Origin: Mucilaginibacter sabulilitoris | Lineage (GTDB): Bacteria; Bacteroidota; Bacteroidia; Sphingobacteriales; Sphingobacteriaceae | Assembly: GCF_034262375.1 (NCBI RefSeq) | Contig: NZ_CP139558.1 | Coordinates: forward strand, 6,510,001-6,574,000 | Direction of reading: 5' to 3' | Length of the DNA: 64,000 nt | Shown: positions 9,493 to 18,189 of the stretch, in pieces | How positions within the stretch are numbered: the stretch's first letter is position 1 | Layout: every line of letters starts with the position of its first letter | Translations under genes and position numbers: made by a program | The notes under the pieces: generated by a model | What the model saw: only the letters and a program-made list of their open reading frames with translations | Database searches by the model: none | Told to the model about the DNA's origin: nothing

Positions 9493-9576
9493 TAGTAAAA
9501 TTTAAGCCGGCGGTTATTTTTAATTTAGATGAACCGGAAGCACTGTTGTTACATCAATGTGGCCCAACATCAAACT

Positions 9577-9659
9577 CACGTTGTCATTCTGAGGTACAAA
9601 GGATCTTCTTTAATATATCAGTTACCGAATAGATGCTTCACTTCGTTCAGCATGCCAAA
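9577..9659. repeat. REP-like inverted repeat, copy 2 (diverged)
   Basis: Left part TTGTCATTCTGAGGTACAAA (from 9581) and right part AGATGCTTCACTTCGTTCAG (from 9631) are imperfect inverted repeats: the reverse complement of the right arm begins TTGGCATGCTGAACGAAG. Compare GTCATTGCGAGGTACGAAG in the copy at 32334-32494. Confidence 0.5.
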
Positions 9660-9698
9660 ATTTGTATTTAGGCTCTATTATTTTGTGTGTTTGCACCT

Positions 9699-9763
9699 GT
9701 TCGGTAACGTTCGCGACTGTTCGCAAGTGTTCGTGGTGCTCGCAGTTCGAAAAAACGAACACT
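9699..9763. repeat. GTTCG pentamers at 10-base spacing, plus inverted CGAAC
   Basis: GTTCG occurs at 9699, 9709, 9719 and 9729, exactly one helical turn apart, then at 9745. CGAAC follows at 9756. AGTGTTCG (9726-9733) and CGAACACT (9756-9763) are a perfect 8-base inverted pair, and GTTCG/CGAAC around six A bases makes a small hairpin. Position is about 160 bases before the kinase gene at 9924. It could be a cooperative operator or a repeat remnant. Confidence 0.5.
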
Positions 9764-9923
9764 AAAAAACATTGTCAGTAATATTATTGTTTTACACGAG
9801 TATATGTGTTAATCCAGAAGCCCACAAGTATTATTTATTTTTCTTTAAAACATTTTCCTATGAGATAATATTTTAATAATTGCCTGAGGTTTAGTAATCT
9901 TGTTTATCTATCCGTCTTTTCCT

Positions 9924-12863
9924 ATGCCCATACAACACAGTTCAGCTTTACCACCCGAAATGTTACGGGTTTTTGAAACATTACCTCATCCGTATCTGAT
10001 ACTTTCAAAGGAGCTGTACATACTTACCGCGAGCGACGCCTACACACAATTAACCGGTAAAAGCAGGGCAGAACTGCGTGAAAAATACCTGTTTGATGTT
10101 TTCCCCAAAATACCCGACTGGTCATCAGAGGAGGGTGGTATAGCTTTTTCCCTTGAACAGGTGATACAAACCGGAAAACCTCACCACCTGCCGGTAACCC
10201 GCTTTGATATTCCCAACCCGGACGATGAAAATAACCTGCTGGAGCGTTACTGGGATACCGCCCACACGCCAATTTTTGATCAGGACAATGATATCTGCTA
10301 CATTATTCACCATACCCAGGATGTAACCGAGCGGGTGCTTGCAGAACGGAACCTGAAAGCCAGTTTGGAGAAGGAAAGAAAAACTGCCGAACGCGCCGAA
10401 CAACTCAGCAGGCAAATGGAAAAGCTTTTTAACGAAATGCCTGCCCAGATTGCCATAGTAACCGGTCCGGATCTGATTTATGCGTTTATTAACCCCCAAT
10501 ACGAGAAAGAGCTTTTTCCCGGACGACGAGTGCTCGGTAAGCCGCTGCTCCTGGCGCTGCCCGAAGTTGCCGGCCAGCCCATCTGGGATGCACTGCAGCG
10601 TGTTTATAAAACAGGCGAAACTTATGCGGGCAATGAGATATGTATTCCCCTGGCCAAAGAAATTGGCGGTAAACTCGAAGATCATTATTTTAATTTTGTA
10701 TATCAGGCCATACGTGACGAAAAAGGGAAGATCACCGGCGTTTTAAGTTTCAAATATGAAATAACCGAATTGGTTTTAGCTAAAAAGCGCCTGGAGCAAA
10801 ACAAGGGCGAACTACTTGTGCTTAACGAGGGCCTCGCCTATGCTAACGAAGAGATACAGGCTACAAGCGAAGAAATACAATCGGCAAATGAAGAGTTAAG
10901 CGCTACCAACGAAGAGCTTTTTCAGGCCCAGCAAAACCTGCTTAAGCTTAATGACGAACTGGAGGAACGGGTTGAATTACGCACCATTGAACTGTTTACC
11001 GCACAGGCCGAGGCCACCGGTCAGCACGAAAGATTGAAAAGGTTTTTTATGCAGGCCCCGGCAGGTATCTGTGTGCTTGACGGGCCCGATTTTGTATTTG
11101 AACTGGTTAATCCACCCTACCAGCAGCTTTTTCCGGGACGTAAGCTTACTGGTAAACCACTAATGGACGCCTTGCCCGAGCTGAGGAGCCAGCTGATTGG
11201 TGATATCTTAAAAAATGTGTACGAAACAGGCGAAACCTACGAAGGAAAGGAACTGCTGGTACCCATGGCATATACAGACGATGGCCCGATTGAGGATCGT
11301 TACTTTAACTTTATTTACCAGGCACGACATGATGCTGAGCATAAGGTTGATGGCATCATGGTTTTTGTTTTCGAAGTTACTGAAACGGTACTTACCCGGC
11401 AAAAAGAAAAGGAAAACGAAGCCCGTTTCCGTTTTTTATTAAATGCTATACCCCAGCAGGTATGGACTGCCCGGTCAAACGGATCGCTTGATTATGTAAA
11501 CGAAGTGGTTTGTGATGATTTTGGCCAAAATGCCGAAGATATTATCAGGCACGGCTGGCAAGCCTTTATTCATCCTGATGATCAGCAGAGTTGTTTAAAA
11601 AAATGGCTCATCTCACTTAGAACCGGTCGGGAATACATGGTAGAGTTCCGCCTAAAGTTTCAGGACGGGCAATATCACTGGCATTTGGCCCGGGCTGTAC
11701 CTATGGTTGAAAATGGCCAGATCATACTATGGTTGGGTACAAACACTAATATCAATATCCAAAAAAACAATGAACAGAAAAAGGACGAGTTCCTTTCAAT
11801 AGCCAGTCATGAACTAAAAACGCCGCTAACCAGTATTAAAGCCTTTAATCAGCTGATGCTGCGTATAAATGACCCTGAAAAACAAAAAGACTTCCTCCAA
11901 AAATCAGCTGCACATGTACTCCGGCTTGAAATACTGATCAATGATCTGCTGGATGTAAGCCGCATTAACGCCGGCAAAATTGAATATAACATGGAAACCT
12001 TTAATTTCCGGGAAATGCTGGCTGATAGTATTGAGGGGGTGCAGCATACAGCGCCATCGCACCGTATAATTCTGGAACATGCGGATGACCTACAGTACAC
12101 GGGCGACCGTTTCAGGCTGGAACAGGTAGTAAATAATTTATTGACTAACGCCATTAAGTACTCGCCCGATGCAGATAAAGTAATTGTTAACTGCATAGTA
12201 AGGCGTGAAGATAACAGTCTCATTATATCTGTTCAGGATTTTGGGATAGGTATTGAAGAGAAGAACCTTACCAGGTTATTTGAACGTTATTACCGTGTTG
12301 ATAATACCGCTATGCGCTTTGAGGGCCTTGGTTTGGGGTTATTTATTTCGGCCGAAATTTTAAGGCGTCACAAAGGCAGTTTCTGGATTGAGAGCAAACC
12401 TGGAGTGGGTTCTACATTCTTCTTCAGGCTTTTGCCAGATACCCCCTTAAAAAAGGAACCAATTATACAAGGCGACTACTTGTATCAGGACAGTACGCTT
12501 AAATTGAGTTATAATGAGGAAAATGCCCGTATTGATGCTGATTGGATTGGCTTTCAGAACCTCGAGTCGATACAAGAGGGTTGCCAGCAGATACTGGAAA
12601 TGATGGTGAAAAATAAAGTATACAAAATACTTGATGATAACACCCATTTATTAGGCAATTGGTCTGAAGCTGTAGACTGGGTATCGCAGGAGTGGTTTCC
12701 GGCAATGGCAAAAGCAGGGTTACGATACTTTGCCTGGGTAGATTCGCATAGCATATTCAGCCAGTTATCGGCCCGCAAAAGCGCCGATCCCCTGCCACGT
12801 AATATTGACATCAACTTTTTTTCTGAGGTATCTGCAGCGGAGGCATGGTTAAATGAAAAATAA
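9924..12863 (+). CDS. Multi-PAS sensor histidine kinase with C-terminal STAS-like domain
   Basis: 979 residues from the ATG at 9924; a TTG eight codons earlier overlaps a near-consensus -7 box (TAATCTTG, 9895-9902), so I prefer the ATG. No membrane segment: a cytoplasmic sensor. Order: PAS (about 15-130), PAS (160-285), a coiled-coil signalling helix rich in ATSEEIQSANEELSATNEEL (295-360), PAS (375-490), PAS (505-615), HisKA with SIASHELKTPL (His near 628), HATPase with NNLLTNAIKYS and GLGLGLFIS (to about 838), then about 120 residues that look like a SpoIIAA/STAS-like domain (DADWIGFQNLESIQEGC, YKILDDNTHLLGNWSEAV, WFPAMAKAGLRYFAWV). No receiver gene adjoins it. Confidence 0.85.
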   Translation: MPIQHSSALPPEMLRVFETLPHPYLILSKELYILTASDAYTQLTGKSRAELREKYLFDVFPKIPDWSSEEGGIAFSLEQVIQTGKPHHLPVTRFDIPNPDDENNLLERYWDTAHTPIFDQDNDICYIIHHTQDVTERVLAERNLKASLEKERKTAERAEQLSRQMEKLFNEMPAQIAIVTGPDLIYAFINPQYEKELFPGRRVLGKPLLLALPEVAGQPIWDALQRVYKTGETYAGNEICIPLAKEIGGKLEDHYFNFVYQAIRDEKGKITGVLSFKYEITELVLAKKRLEQNKGELLVLNEGLAYANEEIQATSEEIQSANEELSATNEELFQAQQNLLKLNDELEERVELRTIELFTAQAEATGQHERLKRFFMQAPAGICVLDGPDFVFELVNPPYQQLFPGRKLTGKPLMDALPELRSQLIGDILKNVYETGETYEGKELLVPMAYTDDGPIEDRYFNFIYQARHDAEHKVDGIMVFVFEVTETVLTRQKEKENEARFRFLLNAIPQQVWTARSNGSLDYVNEVVCDDFGQNAEDIIRHGWQAFIHPDDQQSCLKKWLISLRTGREYMVEFRLKFQDGQYHWHLARAVPMVENGQIILWLGTNTNINIQKNNEQKKDEFLSIASHELKTPLTSIKAFNQLMLRINDPEKQKDFLQKSAAHVLRLEILINDLLDVSRINAGKIEYNMETFNFREMLADSIEGVQHTAPSHRIILEHADDLQYTGDRFRLEQVVNNLLTNAIKYSPDADKVIVNCIVRREDNSLIISVQDFGIGIEEKNLTRLFERYYRVDNTAMRFEGLGLGLFISAEILRRHKGSFWIESKPGVGSTFFFRLLPDTPLKKEPIIQGDYLYQDSTLKLSYNEENARIDADWIGFQNLESIQEGCQQILEMMVKNKVYKILDDNTHLLGNWSEAVDWVSQEWFPAMAKAGLRYFAWVDSHSIFSQLSARKSADPLPRNIDINFFSEVSAAEAWLNEK

Positions 12864-12908
12864 TATTTAACCAACAGAAAAAATCAGTAAACCGGAGCCC
12901 TTTTGTTA

Positions 12909-13739
12909 TCAAACAAGCTGCATATATCCTTTAAGCTCATCCTGAAGTTGTTTGGCGTTTTCTATGAGCGCTCTATCAGTTATATAATGGTCAATATTTA
13001 TATCCTCACCCATCTGACTTTCTTTAAATATATCCTTAAACCTGAAATATTTCAGCGAAAAGTTCCAGTTGTTTTTAAGGTGCGAGAAAAGCGGAGTATC
13101 CTCTTTACATAATGTTGAATAATTGATGACCACAAAAGAATCATTGTTCAGCTTTTTTATACATTTTAAAATGTCGTGATTATAGGCCACCCATACTTTC
13201 AAGAATTTTACAGCATAAGCATGATAAAATTCCTGTAGTTTCTGCGATCTTCTTATCTTTTGCCATACCAGCCTCGAAAAATAGGTACGGGCCATATATT
13301 TATCATCAACGTCCTTAAACTCACGTCTTAATAATGAGCTCACTACTGATTGATAATCACGCAGAATGATCAAATAACAAGCATCAGGAAGCAGCTCCTG
13401 ATAAACATCCAGAAAAAGGCATGTACGCGGGTCTTTCCAGCCCCATTGATCGTACAGCTGCTGCTTAATTTTAATTATACTTTTTAGCTTCTCTTTTTCA
13501 TATATAGAAAAACTGTCAATTTGTACATCGGTTAAACCAGAGGATGGCAGGTTATTGTTAGTCAATACCTCTTCGTGCATCTTTAAAAATTCCACATCCT
13601 CAAAATGTCCGTCTACGTTTCCGTAGCCGGGCCCAACAAGTTTTTCGCCCAACTGTAACCCGCATTTGGCAAGCCAATGTGAAATAAGAGAGGTACCCGA
13701 ACGGTGCATTCCTGCAATGATGAGTGTTCTTTTCTGCAT
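12909..13739 (-). CDS. Sulfotransferase family protein
   Basis: 276 residues. The N terminus IIAGMHRSGTSLISHWLAKC is the 5'-phosphosulfate-binding loop of PAPS-dependent sulfotransferases, and IILRDYQSVVSSLLRREF near residue 125 fits the 3'-phosphate-binding segment (RD-x-S). The acceptor could be a lipid, polysaccharide or small molecule. It is 45 bases downstream of an adenylyl-sulfate kinase gene on the same strand, so PAPS synthesis and use are probably co-expressed. No glycosyltransferase or sulfatase neighbours show the acceptor. Confidence 0.8.
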   Translation of the reverse strand: MQKRTLIIAGMHRSGTSLISHWLAKCGLQLGEKLVGPGYGNVDGHFEDVEFLKMHEEVLTNNNLPSSGLTDVQIDSFSIYEKEKLKSIIKIKQQLYDQWGWKDPRTCLFLDVYQELLPDACYLIILRDYQSVVSSLLRREFKDVDDKYMARTYFSRLVWQKIRRSQKLQEFYHAYAVKFLKVWVAYNHDILKCIKKLNNDSFVVINYSTLCKEDTPLFSHLKNNWNFSLKYFRFKDIFKESQMGEDINIDHYITDRALIENAKQLQDELKGYMQLV

Positions 13740-13784
13740 AGTTTATAAAAAGACGAACGATTTAAAAATGCATAAGCGGGCTGC

Positions 13785-14348
13785 TTATAAATTATCAGTC
13801 ATTTTATTTGTTATAGCTTCGGCAGGATAAAGGTTATTGAGTATGTAATAAAGTAATAACGAGGTACTTTGCTGTATAGTGTTCCTGCCGGTATTAATAT
13901 AAAGATCAGCATCATAGGGTACATCAAACTGATCATTGATGCCCGTTAAGTTTAATAATTTGTTGGGGTGGCGCTGGGGTAAAAGAGCTCTTTTATACAA
14001 CCCTTTGGTATCGCGCTCAATTAACTGGTCAACCGGGCAATCAACATGTACAATGCTTACATGACCATATCGCTCAACAAGTTCGCGCCTGATATTATCG
14101 TAAGGATTGATGGCACTGACAATGGTAATTATACCGTGTGCCGAAAACCGGCTAGCAATGAACCCCAGCCTCCTGATATTCTCACTTCTTTCATTTCTGG
14201 AAAACCCAAGATCCTTACAAACTTCCTGACGATATTCATCACCGTCAATTATTTCGGTCTTTATCCCGAGTTCGGATAATCCGATGGCAACACTTTTTGC
14301 CAGTGTTGTTTTGCCCGCCCCCGACAAGCCGCAAAATAAAAGTATCAT
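13785..14348 (-). CDS. cysC: Adenylyl-sulfate kinase
   Basis: 187 residues. Phosphorylates adenosine 5'-phosphosulfate to PAPS. Walker A FCGLSGAGKTTLAKS at the start, then EIIDGDEYRQEVCKDLGFSRNERSENIRRLG, the canonical APS-binding region, and the lid segment DTKGLYKRA in the form shared by APS kinases. INLTGINDQFDVPYDADLYINT near the C terminus also fits. Stand-alone (not fused to sulfate adenylyltransferase). Neighbour is a sulfotransferase; cysDN are not in the window. A perfect 9-base palindrome lies 100 bases upstream (14448-14471). Confidence 0.85.
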   Translation of the reverse strand: MILLFCGLSGAGKTTLAKSVAIGLSELGIKTEIIDGDEYRQEVCKDLGFSRNERSENIRRLGFIASRFSAHGIITIVSAINPYDNIRRELVERYGHVSIVHVDCPVDQLIERDTKGLYKRALLPQRHPNKLLNLTGINDQFDVPYDADLYINTGRNTIQQSTSLLLYYILNNLYPAEAITNKMTDNL

Positions 14349-14648
14349 ACTCCTTAATTAAGTTTGTAAACATCATCTTGCGAAAGCCTTGCAGGACACT
14401 TTCTAAACGTGAACTTAATACAATTACTTATTGGTTATTTTATGGCCGATTGTAAATAATCGTTTACAATCATTCAAAAAACTTTCGTGAGCGTAAATCA
14501 AGAGGGCAAAATCTCCAATACAATGTTATTAGCGGGGTTTTTAATAAAACTGCCACTATTACGTAATACCAAATCTGTTTGATACTTCTTAACAAGAATG
14601 TTACTCAACTTTACAGGTATTACGCTCTTTGTCAGTTTAATTTGGGGA
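14349..14648. promoter_or_regulatory. Intergenic region with operator-like palindrome upstream of cysC
   Basis: The 300 bases between cysC and holA contain no convincing ORF. Bases 14448-14471 read GATTGTAAA-TAATCG-TTTACAATC, a perfect 9-base inverted repeat with no T-run, so it looks more like a protein-binding site than a terminator. It lies 100 bases upstream of cysC. Confidence 0.45.
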
Positions 14649-15668
14649 TTAATGGAGTATCTTAAACATCAGTTCCTTCATTAGCTCGCCATGGGGCGCG
14701 TTTGATTCAACACCTTTGCTCTTTAGGTCGTATTCGCGTAGGTAACTAATAATCTGCATGGTTTTTTGATAATTGTAGCTACGGCCAGCCTGTTCATAGT
14801 CCTTTACAAAGTATGGGTTTACCCCCAACTCGCGCGCCAGATTTTGCTGCGATTTATCTTTTACATAGTGATAAGCAAGCACCTTGCTAAAATAATTATT
14901 CAGGTTACCCAGCACCAGCACAATGGGGTTGGCTTTTGGGTTGGCCTCAAAATAATTAATGATCTGGTTTACCTTATAGGCGTCCTTTTTGCTCAAGGCT
15001 GTTTGCAGTTCAAATACATTGTATTCTTTACTAATGCCTATATTATCCTGTATATGTTTTAGTGTAATTTCCTGACCAGCCGTTACATTCAGCATCAGTT
15101 TTTCCAGCTCGTTGGCAATTTTCGCTAGATCATTACCCAGGTACTCAGAGAGCATAGCCGATGCCGACGGATTAATTTTATACCCTTTGTCGGTTATATA
15201 GCCCTCTATCCAGACCGGTATTTTACTATCATACAAGGGGGCCGATTCAAAAACAAGTCCATTTTTTTCTATGGCCTTATAAGTTTTTTTTCGTTTATCA
15301 AACTTGCCATATTTATAGCAAAACACCAATATGGTGCTTTGCAAAGGGTTCTCAAGATAGCTCAGTAAAGGATCGATACCTTTTTTATCATCATCTTTAC
15401 CCCATTTTATGTCCTGGGCCTCCTTTACCAATACAACCTGGTAATCGGCCATCATTGGATAGCGCTTGGCAGCGTTAAGTACCGCCATCATATCCGTATC
15501 CTTGCCATAAACAACTGTTTGGTTAAAGCCCTTCTCGGCCTCTGGCAGTAAACTGTCTTCAATATAATTGCTTACCAGATCAATAAAATAAGGTTCTTCA
15601 CCATGCAGCAGATACAGGGGTTTATATTTACGGTTTTTAATATCTTTTAATATCTCTGCTGCAGTCAT
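14649..15668 (-). CDS. holA: DNA polymerase III subunit delta
   Basis: 339 residues, the size expected for the clamp-loader delta subunit. KPLYLLHGEEPYFIDLVSNYIED at the N terminus, YPMMADYQVVLVKEAQDIKW, and the C-terminal helical collar with QTALSKKDAYKVNQIINYF are as in Bacteroidota HolA. Works with gamma/tau (dnaX at 61886) and delta prime to load the sliding clamp. The start gives a normal N terminus. Divergent from the HsdR_N gene across a repeat-containing gap, an arrangement I believe is common in this group. Confidence 0.9.
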   Translation of the reverse strand: MTAAEILKDIKNRKYKPLYLLHGEEPYFIDLVSNYIEDSLLPEAEKGFNQTVVYGKDTDMMAVLNAAKRYPMMADYQVVLVKEAQDIKWGKDDDKKGIDPLLSYLENPLQSTILVFCYKYGKFDKRKKTYKAIEKNGLVFESAPLYDSKIPVWIEGYITDKGYKINPSASAMLSEYLGNDLAKIANELEKLMLNVTAGQEITLKHIQDNIGISKEYNVFELQTALSKKDAYKVNQIINYFEANPKANPIVLVLGNLNNYFSKVLAYHYVKDKSQQNLARELGVNPYFVKDYEQAGRSYNYQKTMQIISYLREYDLKSKGVESNAPHGELMKELMFKILH

Positions 15669-15671
15669 GCT

Positions 15672-15822
15672 GTTAATTCAAAAGTAAAAATTCAAAAGTC
15701 AAAATGCTTTTGTGTTCAAAAGTAAAATTAAAAACTGATAGCATATAAATTCAACTGTTTGAATTATTGAACCAGCCCCGTTATTTGCCGCTGATAATTT
15801 TTTACTTTTGACCTTTGAATTT
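15672..15822. repeat. Word-type inverted repeat (ATTCAAAAGT family)
   Basis: The left half repeats TTCAAAAGT three times (AATTCAAAAGTAAAAATTCAAAAGTCAAAA... then GTTCAAAAGTAAAA). The right half near 15799-15822 holds the complement word: TTTTTACTTTTGACCTTTGA. The whole intergenic gap between divergent holA and the HsdR_N gene is therefore an inverted pair of quasi-tandem repeats. Confidence 0.55.
15784..15810 (+). promoter_or_regulatory. Promoter for the HsdR_N gene, inside the repeat
   Basis: TTTG at 15784-15787, 15-base spacer, then TACTTTTG (15803-15810), an exact TAnnTTTG match 17 bases before the ATG. The box is itself part of the ACTTTTGACCTTTGAA repeat word. Confidence 0.5.
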
Positions 15823-15827
15823 AAACA

Positions 15828-16289
15828 ATGGATCTGCTGCAACCGCTTAACCTGCCCCCATACCCTTTTAAAATAAGTGACCACAACGGGCAGTTAACGT
15901 TGTTTGACGAAATACGGAAGAAAAATATAATTATTACACCTGAGGAATGGGTGAGGCAGCATTTTGTTCAATATCTTATTAAACACAAAAACTACCCGCG
16001 TTCGCTCATTAAACTGGAAGGCGGCATGAAATTGAACGGCTTGCAAAAACGTACAGACATTGTTGTATTTAATACCCAGGGAAAACGCATATTAATGGTA
16101 GAGTGCAAAGCGCCATCTATAACTATTGACCAAAAAACATTTGATCAGGTGGCGCGATATAATATGGTGCATCAAGTATCGTTGCTTGCTGTTAGCAACG
16201 GGCTGCAACATTATTATTGTAATATTGACCTCGATAAGCGGCAATATCAGTTTATAACAGATTTGCCGGCTTACATTAAAGCGTTTTAA
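15828..16289 (+). CDS. Orphan HsdR N-terminal-type nuclease-fold protein
   Basis: 153 residues resembling only the N-terminal endonuclease domain of type I restriction HsdR subunits. A PD-(D/E)xK arrangement is visible: RTDIVVFNTQG then ILMVECKAPSITI, giving D and E-x-K. No helicase, HsdM or HsdS lies nearby, so this is not a restriction system; orphans of this kind beside holA appear conserved in the group and may serve DNA maintenance. The stop codon overlaps that of the convergent kinase gene. Confidence 0.75.
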   Translation: MDLLQPLNLPPYPFKISDHNGQLTLFDEIRKKNIIITPEEWVRQHFVQYLIKHKNYPRSLIKLEGGMKLNGLQKRTDIVVFNTQGKRILMVECKAPSITIDQKTFDQVARYNMVHQVSLLAVSNGLQHYYCNIDLDKRQYQFITDLPAYIKAF

Positions 16290-18085
16290 ACCAGCGCTAC
16301 AAGGCTCTGTATCTTTTCAAGCAGTTCATTCGGCTTAAATGGCTTTGATACATAATCATTCATTCCGGCCTCGAATACTTTATCTTTAATATCAATCATT
16401 GCCGAGGCAGTTAGTGCAATAATAGGCACATTTGCCTTTTTAGGATCGGCCATTTTTCTGATCTCGTCGGCCGCGTCAAAACCATTCATCACAGGCATCT
16501 GCAAGTCCATTAATATAATATCAAAATTACCATACTGCATAAATTCAACCGCCCGTTCACCATTTTCGGCAATAGTGGGTATTATATCCCATTTTGACAG
16601 GAGTTTTTTCATCAGCATTACATTCACCATGTTATCCTCAGCAATAAGCACCTTTAAGCCTGTTGACCCGCCCTGCTTTGTCTCTCCCGATGGTGTATCT
16701 GTTCCTTCGTCAATTACAGCGGTAGAAACAGGCAGTTCCATATTAAACGAGAACTCCGATCCTTCATCTATCCTGCTCAAAACATTCAGGTGCAGCCCCT
16801 GCAAATCAAGCAAACGTTTTACAATAGCTAATCCCAATCCTGTACCTCCATACTGGCGGGTTGTAGTTAAAGATTCCTGTGTAAAAGGTTCAAATATGCG
16901 GCAACGGTTTATTTCTTCTATACCTATTCCTGTATCTCTTACCGAAAATTTAACCGTAACCTTATTGTGTCTGTCTTCAAGGCAGATAACCCGTACCCAC
17001 ACATTTCCCTGAGTGGTAAATTTTATAGCATTGCTTACCAGGTTAAAAACAACCTGGGTTATGCGGGTAGGATCGCCAAAAAACACTTTATTATTTAACT
17101 TAGCATCAATATTAAGCGTAAACTCCAGCCCTTTTTCTTTGGCATTTAGCTTTTGGCCTCCGCAAACATTGTTCATGAGTTCGGCCAGGTTAAAACTTAT
17201 GTTTTCAAACACCAATTTACCTGATTCTATTTTGTTAAAATCAAGTACATCATTTACAATAGCCAGCAGGTTGTTTGCCGAAAATTTTAATATCTCGAGG
17301 TTTTCCTTTTGCTCGGGCCTGGGGCTCCCCATCATCAGCAAATTGCTCATGCCAATTACAGCATTAAGGGGCGTACGGATTTCGTGTGACATGGTTGAAA
17401 GAAATTCCGATTTAGCCTGGGTAGATTTTTCGGCCTTTTCAATAGCTTTTTCAAGTTTACTGTTAAGCGCGGCCTGCTCCTCTCCGCTCTCTTTCAATTG
17501 TTTAATATTTTTTAAAAAGGAAGTGTAGAGGTGGCTGTGAATAAATATAAGCAGTATAAAATTGGCAAAAAGACTAATGATAATGGTAGCCTGGTCTATT
17601 TTATCGGGCTTAATATGTATTACATAGCCATTGCTATAGTCAATAAGCAAAAAAAACAATATGGGTACTGTATTTAATAAAGAATATACCAGGCCCCAGG
17701 TTTGGCCGAGCATATAATAGCTAAATATTATAACTACTATTACTGCCTGTACTGTTACAATATTTATAGTCTGCAGCGATACATAAACAATACTGAAGTT
17801 AATAAGGGTGCCGGCAATAAGCAGCGCATGCGATATCCGGAACCAATTGGGCCGATAGGTTAATGCCTTAAATAATACAGCAACATAAAGCATTAAAAAA
17901 CCTGCTGTATAAGCCAGCAAATGTTGCCCTTGAAAATAAACACTTATAAACAAAGTTCCCGATGCAATAAATACCAGGAACAGGCCATAGTATAATAAAC
18001 GTATACGGGCCTGGTTTAGATAAGATTGCTCCTTTGAAATTATTTTGTGAATGGAAAAATTAAAAAAGCTGACATCTTCGCACAT
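16286..18085 (-). CDS. Membrane hybrid histidine kinase with receiver domain
   Basis: 599 residues from the ATG at 18085 (a TTG two codons upstream is less likely). Six membrane helices fill the first 190 residues without a periplasmic loop of note. Then a coiled coil, HisKA with FLSTMSHEIRTPLNAVIGM, HATPase (NLVSNAIKFTTQGN, GTGLGLAIVKRL), and a C-terminal receiver with ILMDLQMPVMNGFDAA whose Asp is the phospho-acceptor, and a conserved Lys in YVSKPFKPNELLEKI. No output domain, so phosphate is probably relayed onward through another protein. Ends overlap by four bases with the convergent HsdR_N gene. Confidence 0.85.
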   Translation of the reverse strand: MCEDVSFFNFSIHKIISKEQSYLNQARIRLLYYGLFLVFIASGTLFISVYFQGQHLLAYTAGFLMLYVAVLFKALTYRPNWFRISHALLIAGTLINFSIVYVSLQTINIVTVQAVIVVIIFSYYMLGQTWGLVYSLLNTVPILFFLLIDYSNGYVIHIKPDKIDQATIIISLFANFILLIFIHSHLYTSFLKNIKQLKESGEEQAALNSKLEKAIEKAEKSTQAKSEFLSTMSHEIRTPLNAVIGMSNLLMMGSPRPEQKENLEILKFSANNLLAIVNDVLDFNKIESGKLVFENISFNLAELMNNVCGGQKLNAKEKGLEFTLNIDAKLNNKVFFGDPTRITQVVFNLVSNAIKFTTQGNVWVRVICLEDRHNKVTVKFSVRDTGIGIEEINRCRIFEPFTQESLTTTRQYGGTGLGLAIVKRLLDLQGLHLNVLSRIDEGSEFSFNMELPVSTAVIDEGTDTPSGETKQGGSTGLKVLIAEDNMVNVMLMKKLLSKWDIIPTIAENGERAVEFMQYGNFDIILMDLQMPVMNGFDAADEIRKMADPKKANVPIIALTASAMIDIKDKVFEAGMNDYVSKPFKPNELLEKIQSLVALV

Positions 18086-18189
18086 ATTCAAACCACAAAC
18101 ATTTGTTTATGCACTATTGTAACACAGCTGCTACAGGGTAACAGCCATGTTACAATGATACAATAGTTTGCAATTAATATGCAATGCAA

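Noticed and set aside
9900..9923. TTG start for the PAS kinase
   Set aside because: Overlaps a near-consensus -7 box; the ATG at 9924 gives a better start.
10125..10685. A 186-codon minus frame inside the PAS kinase
   Set aside because: Antisense to conserved PAS sequence; composition looks like a reverse shadow.
15828..16289. A type I restriction-modification locus
   Set aside because: Only the HsdR N-terminal nuclease fold is present; no HsdM, HsdS or helicase part.
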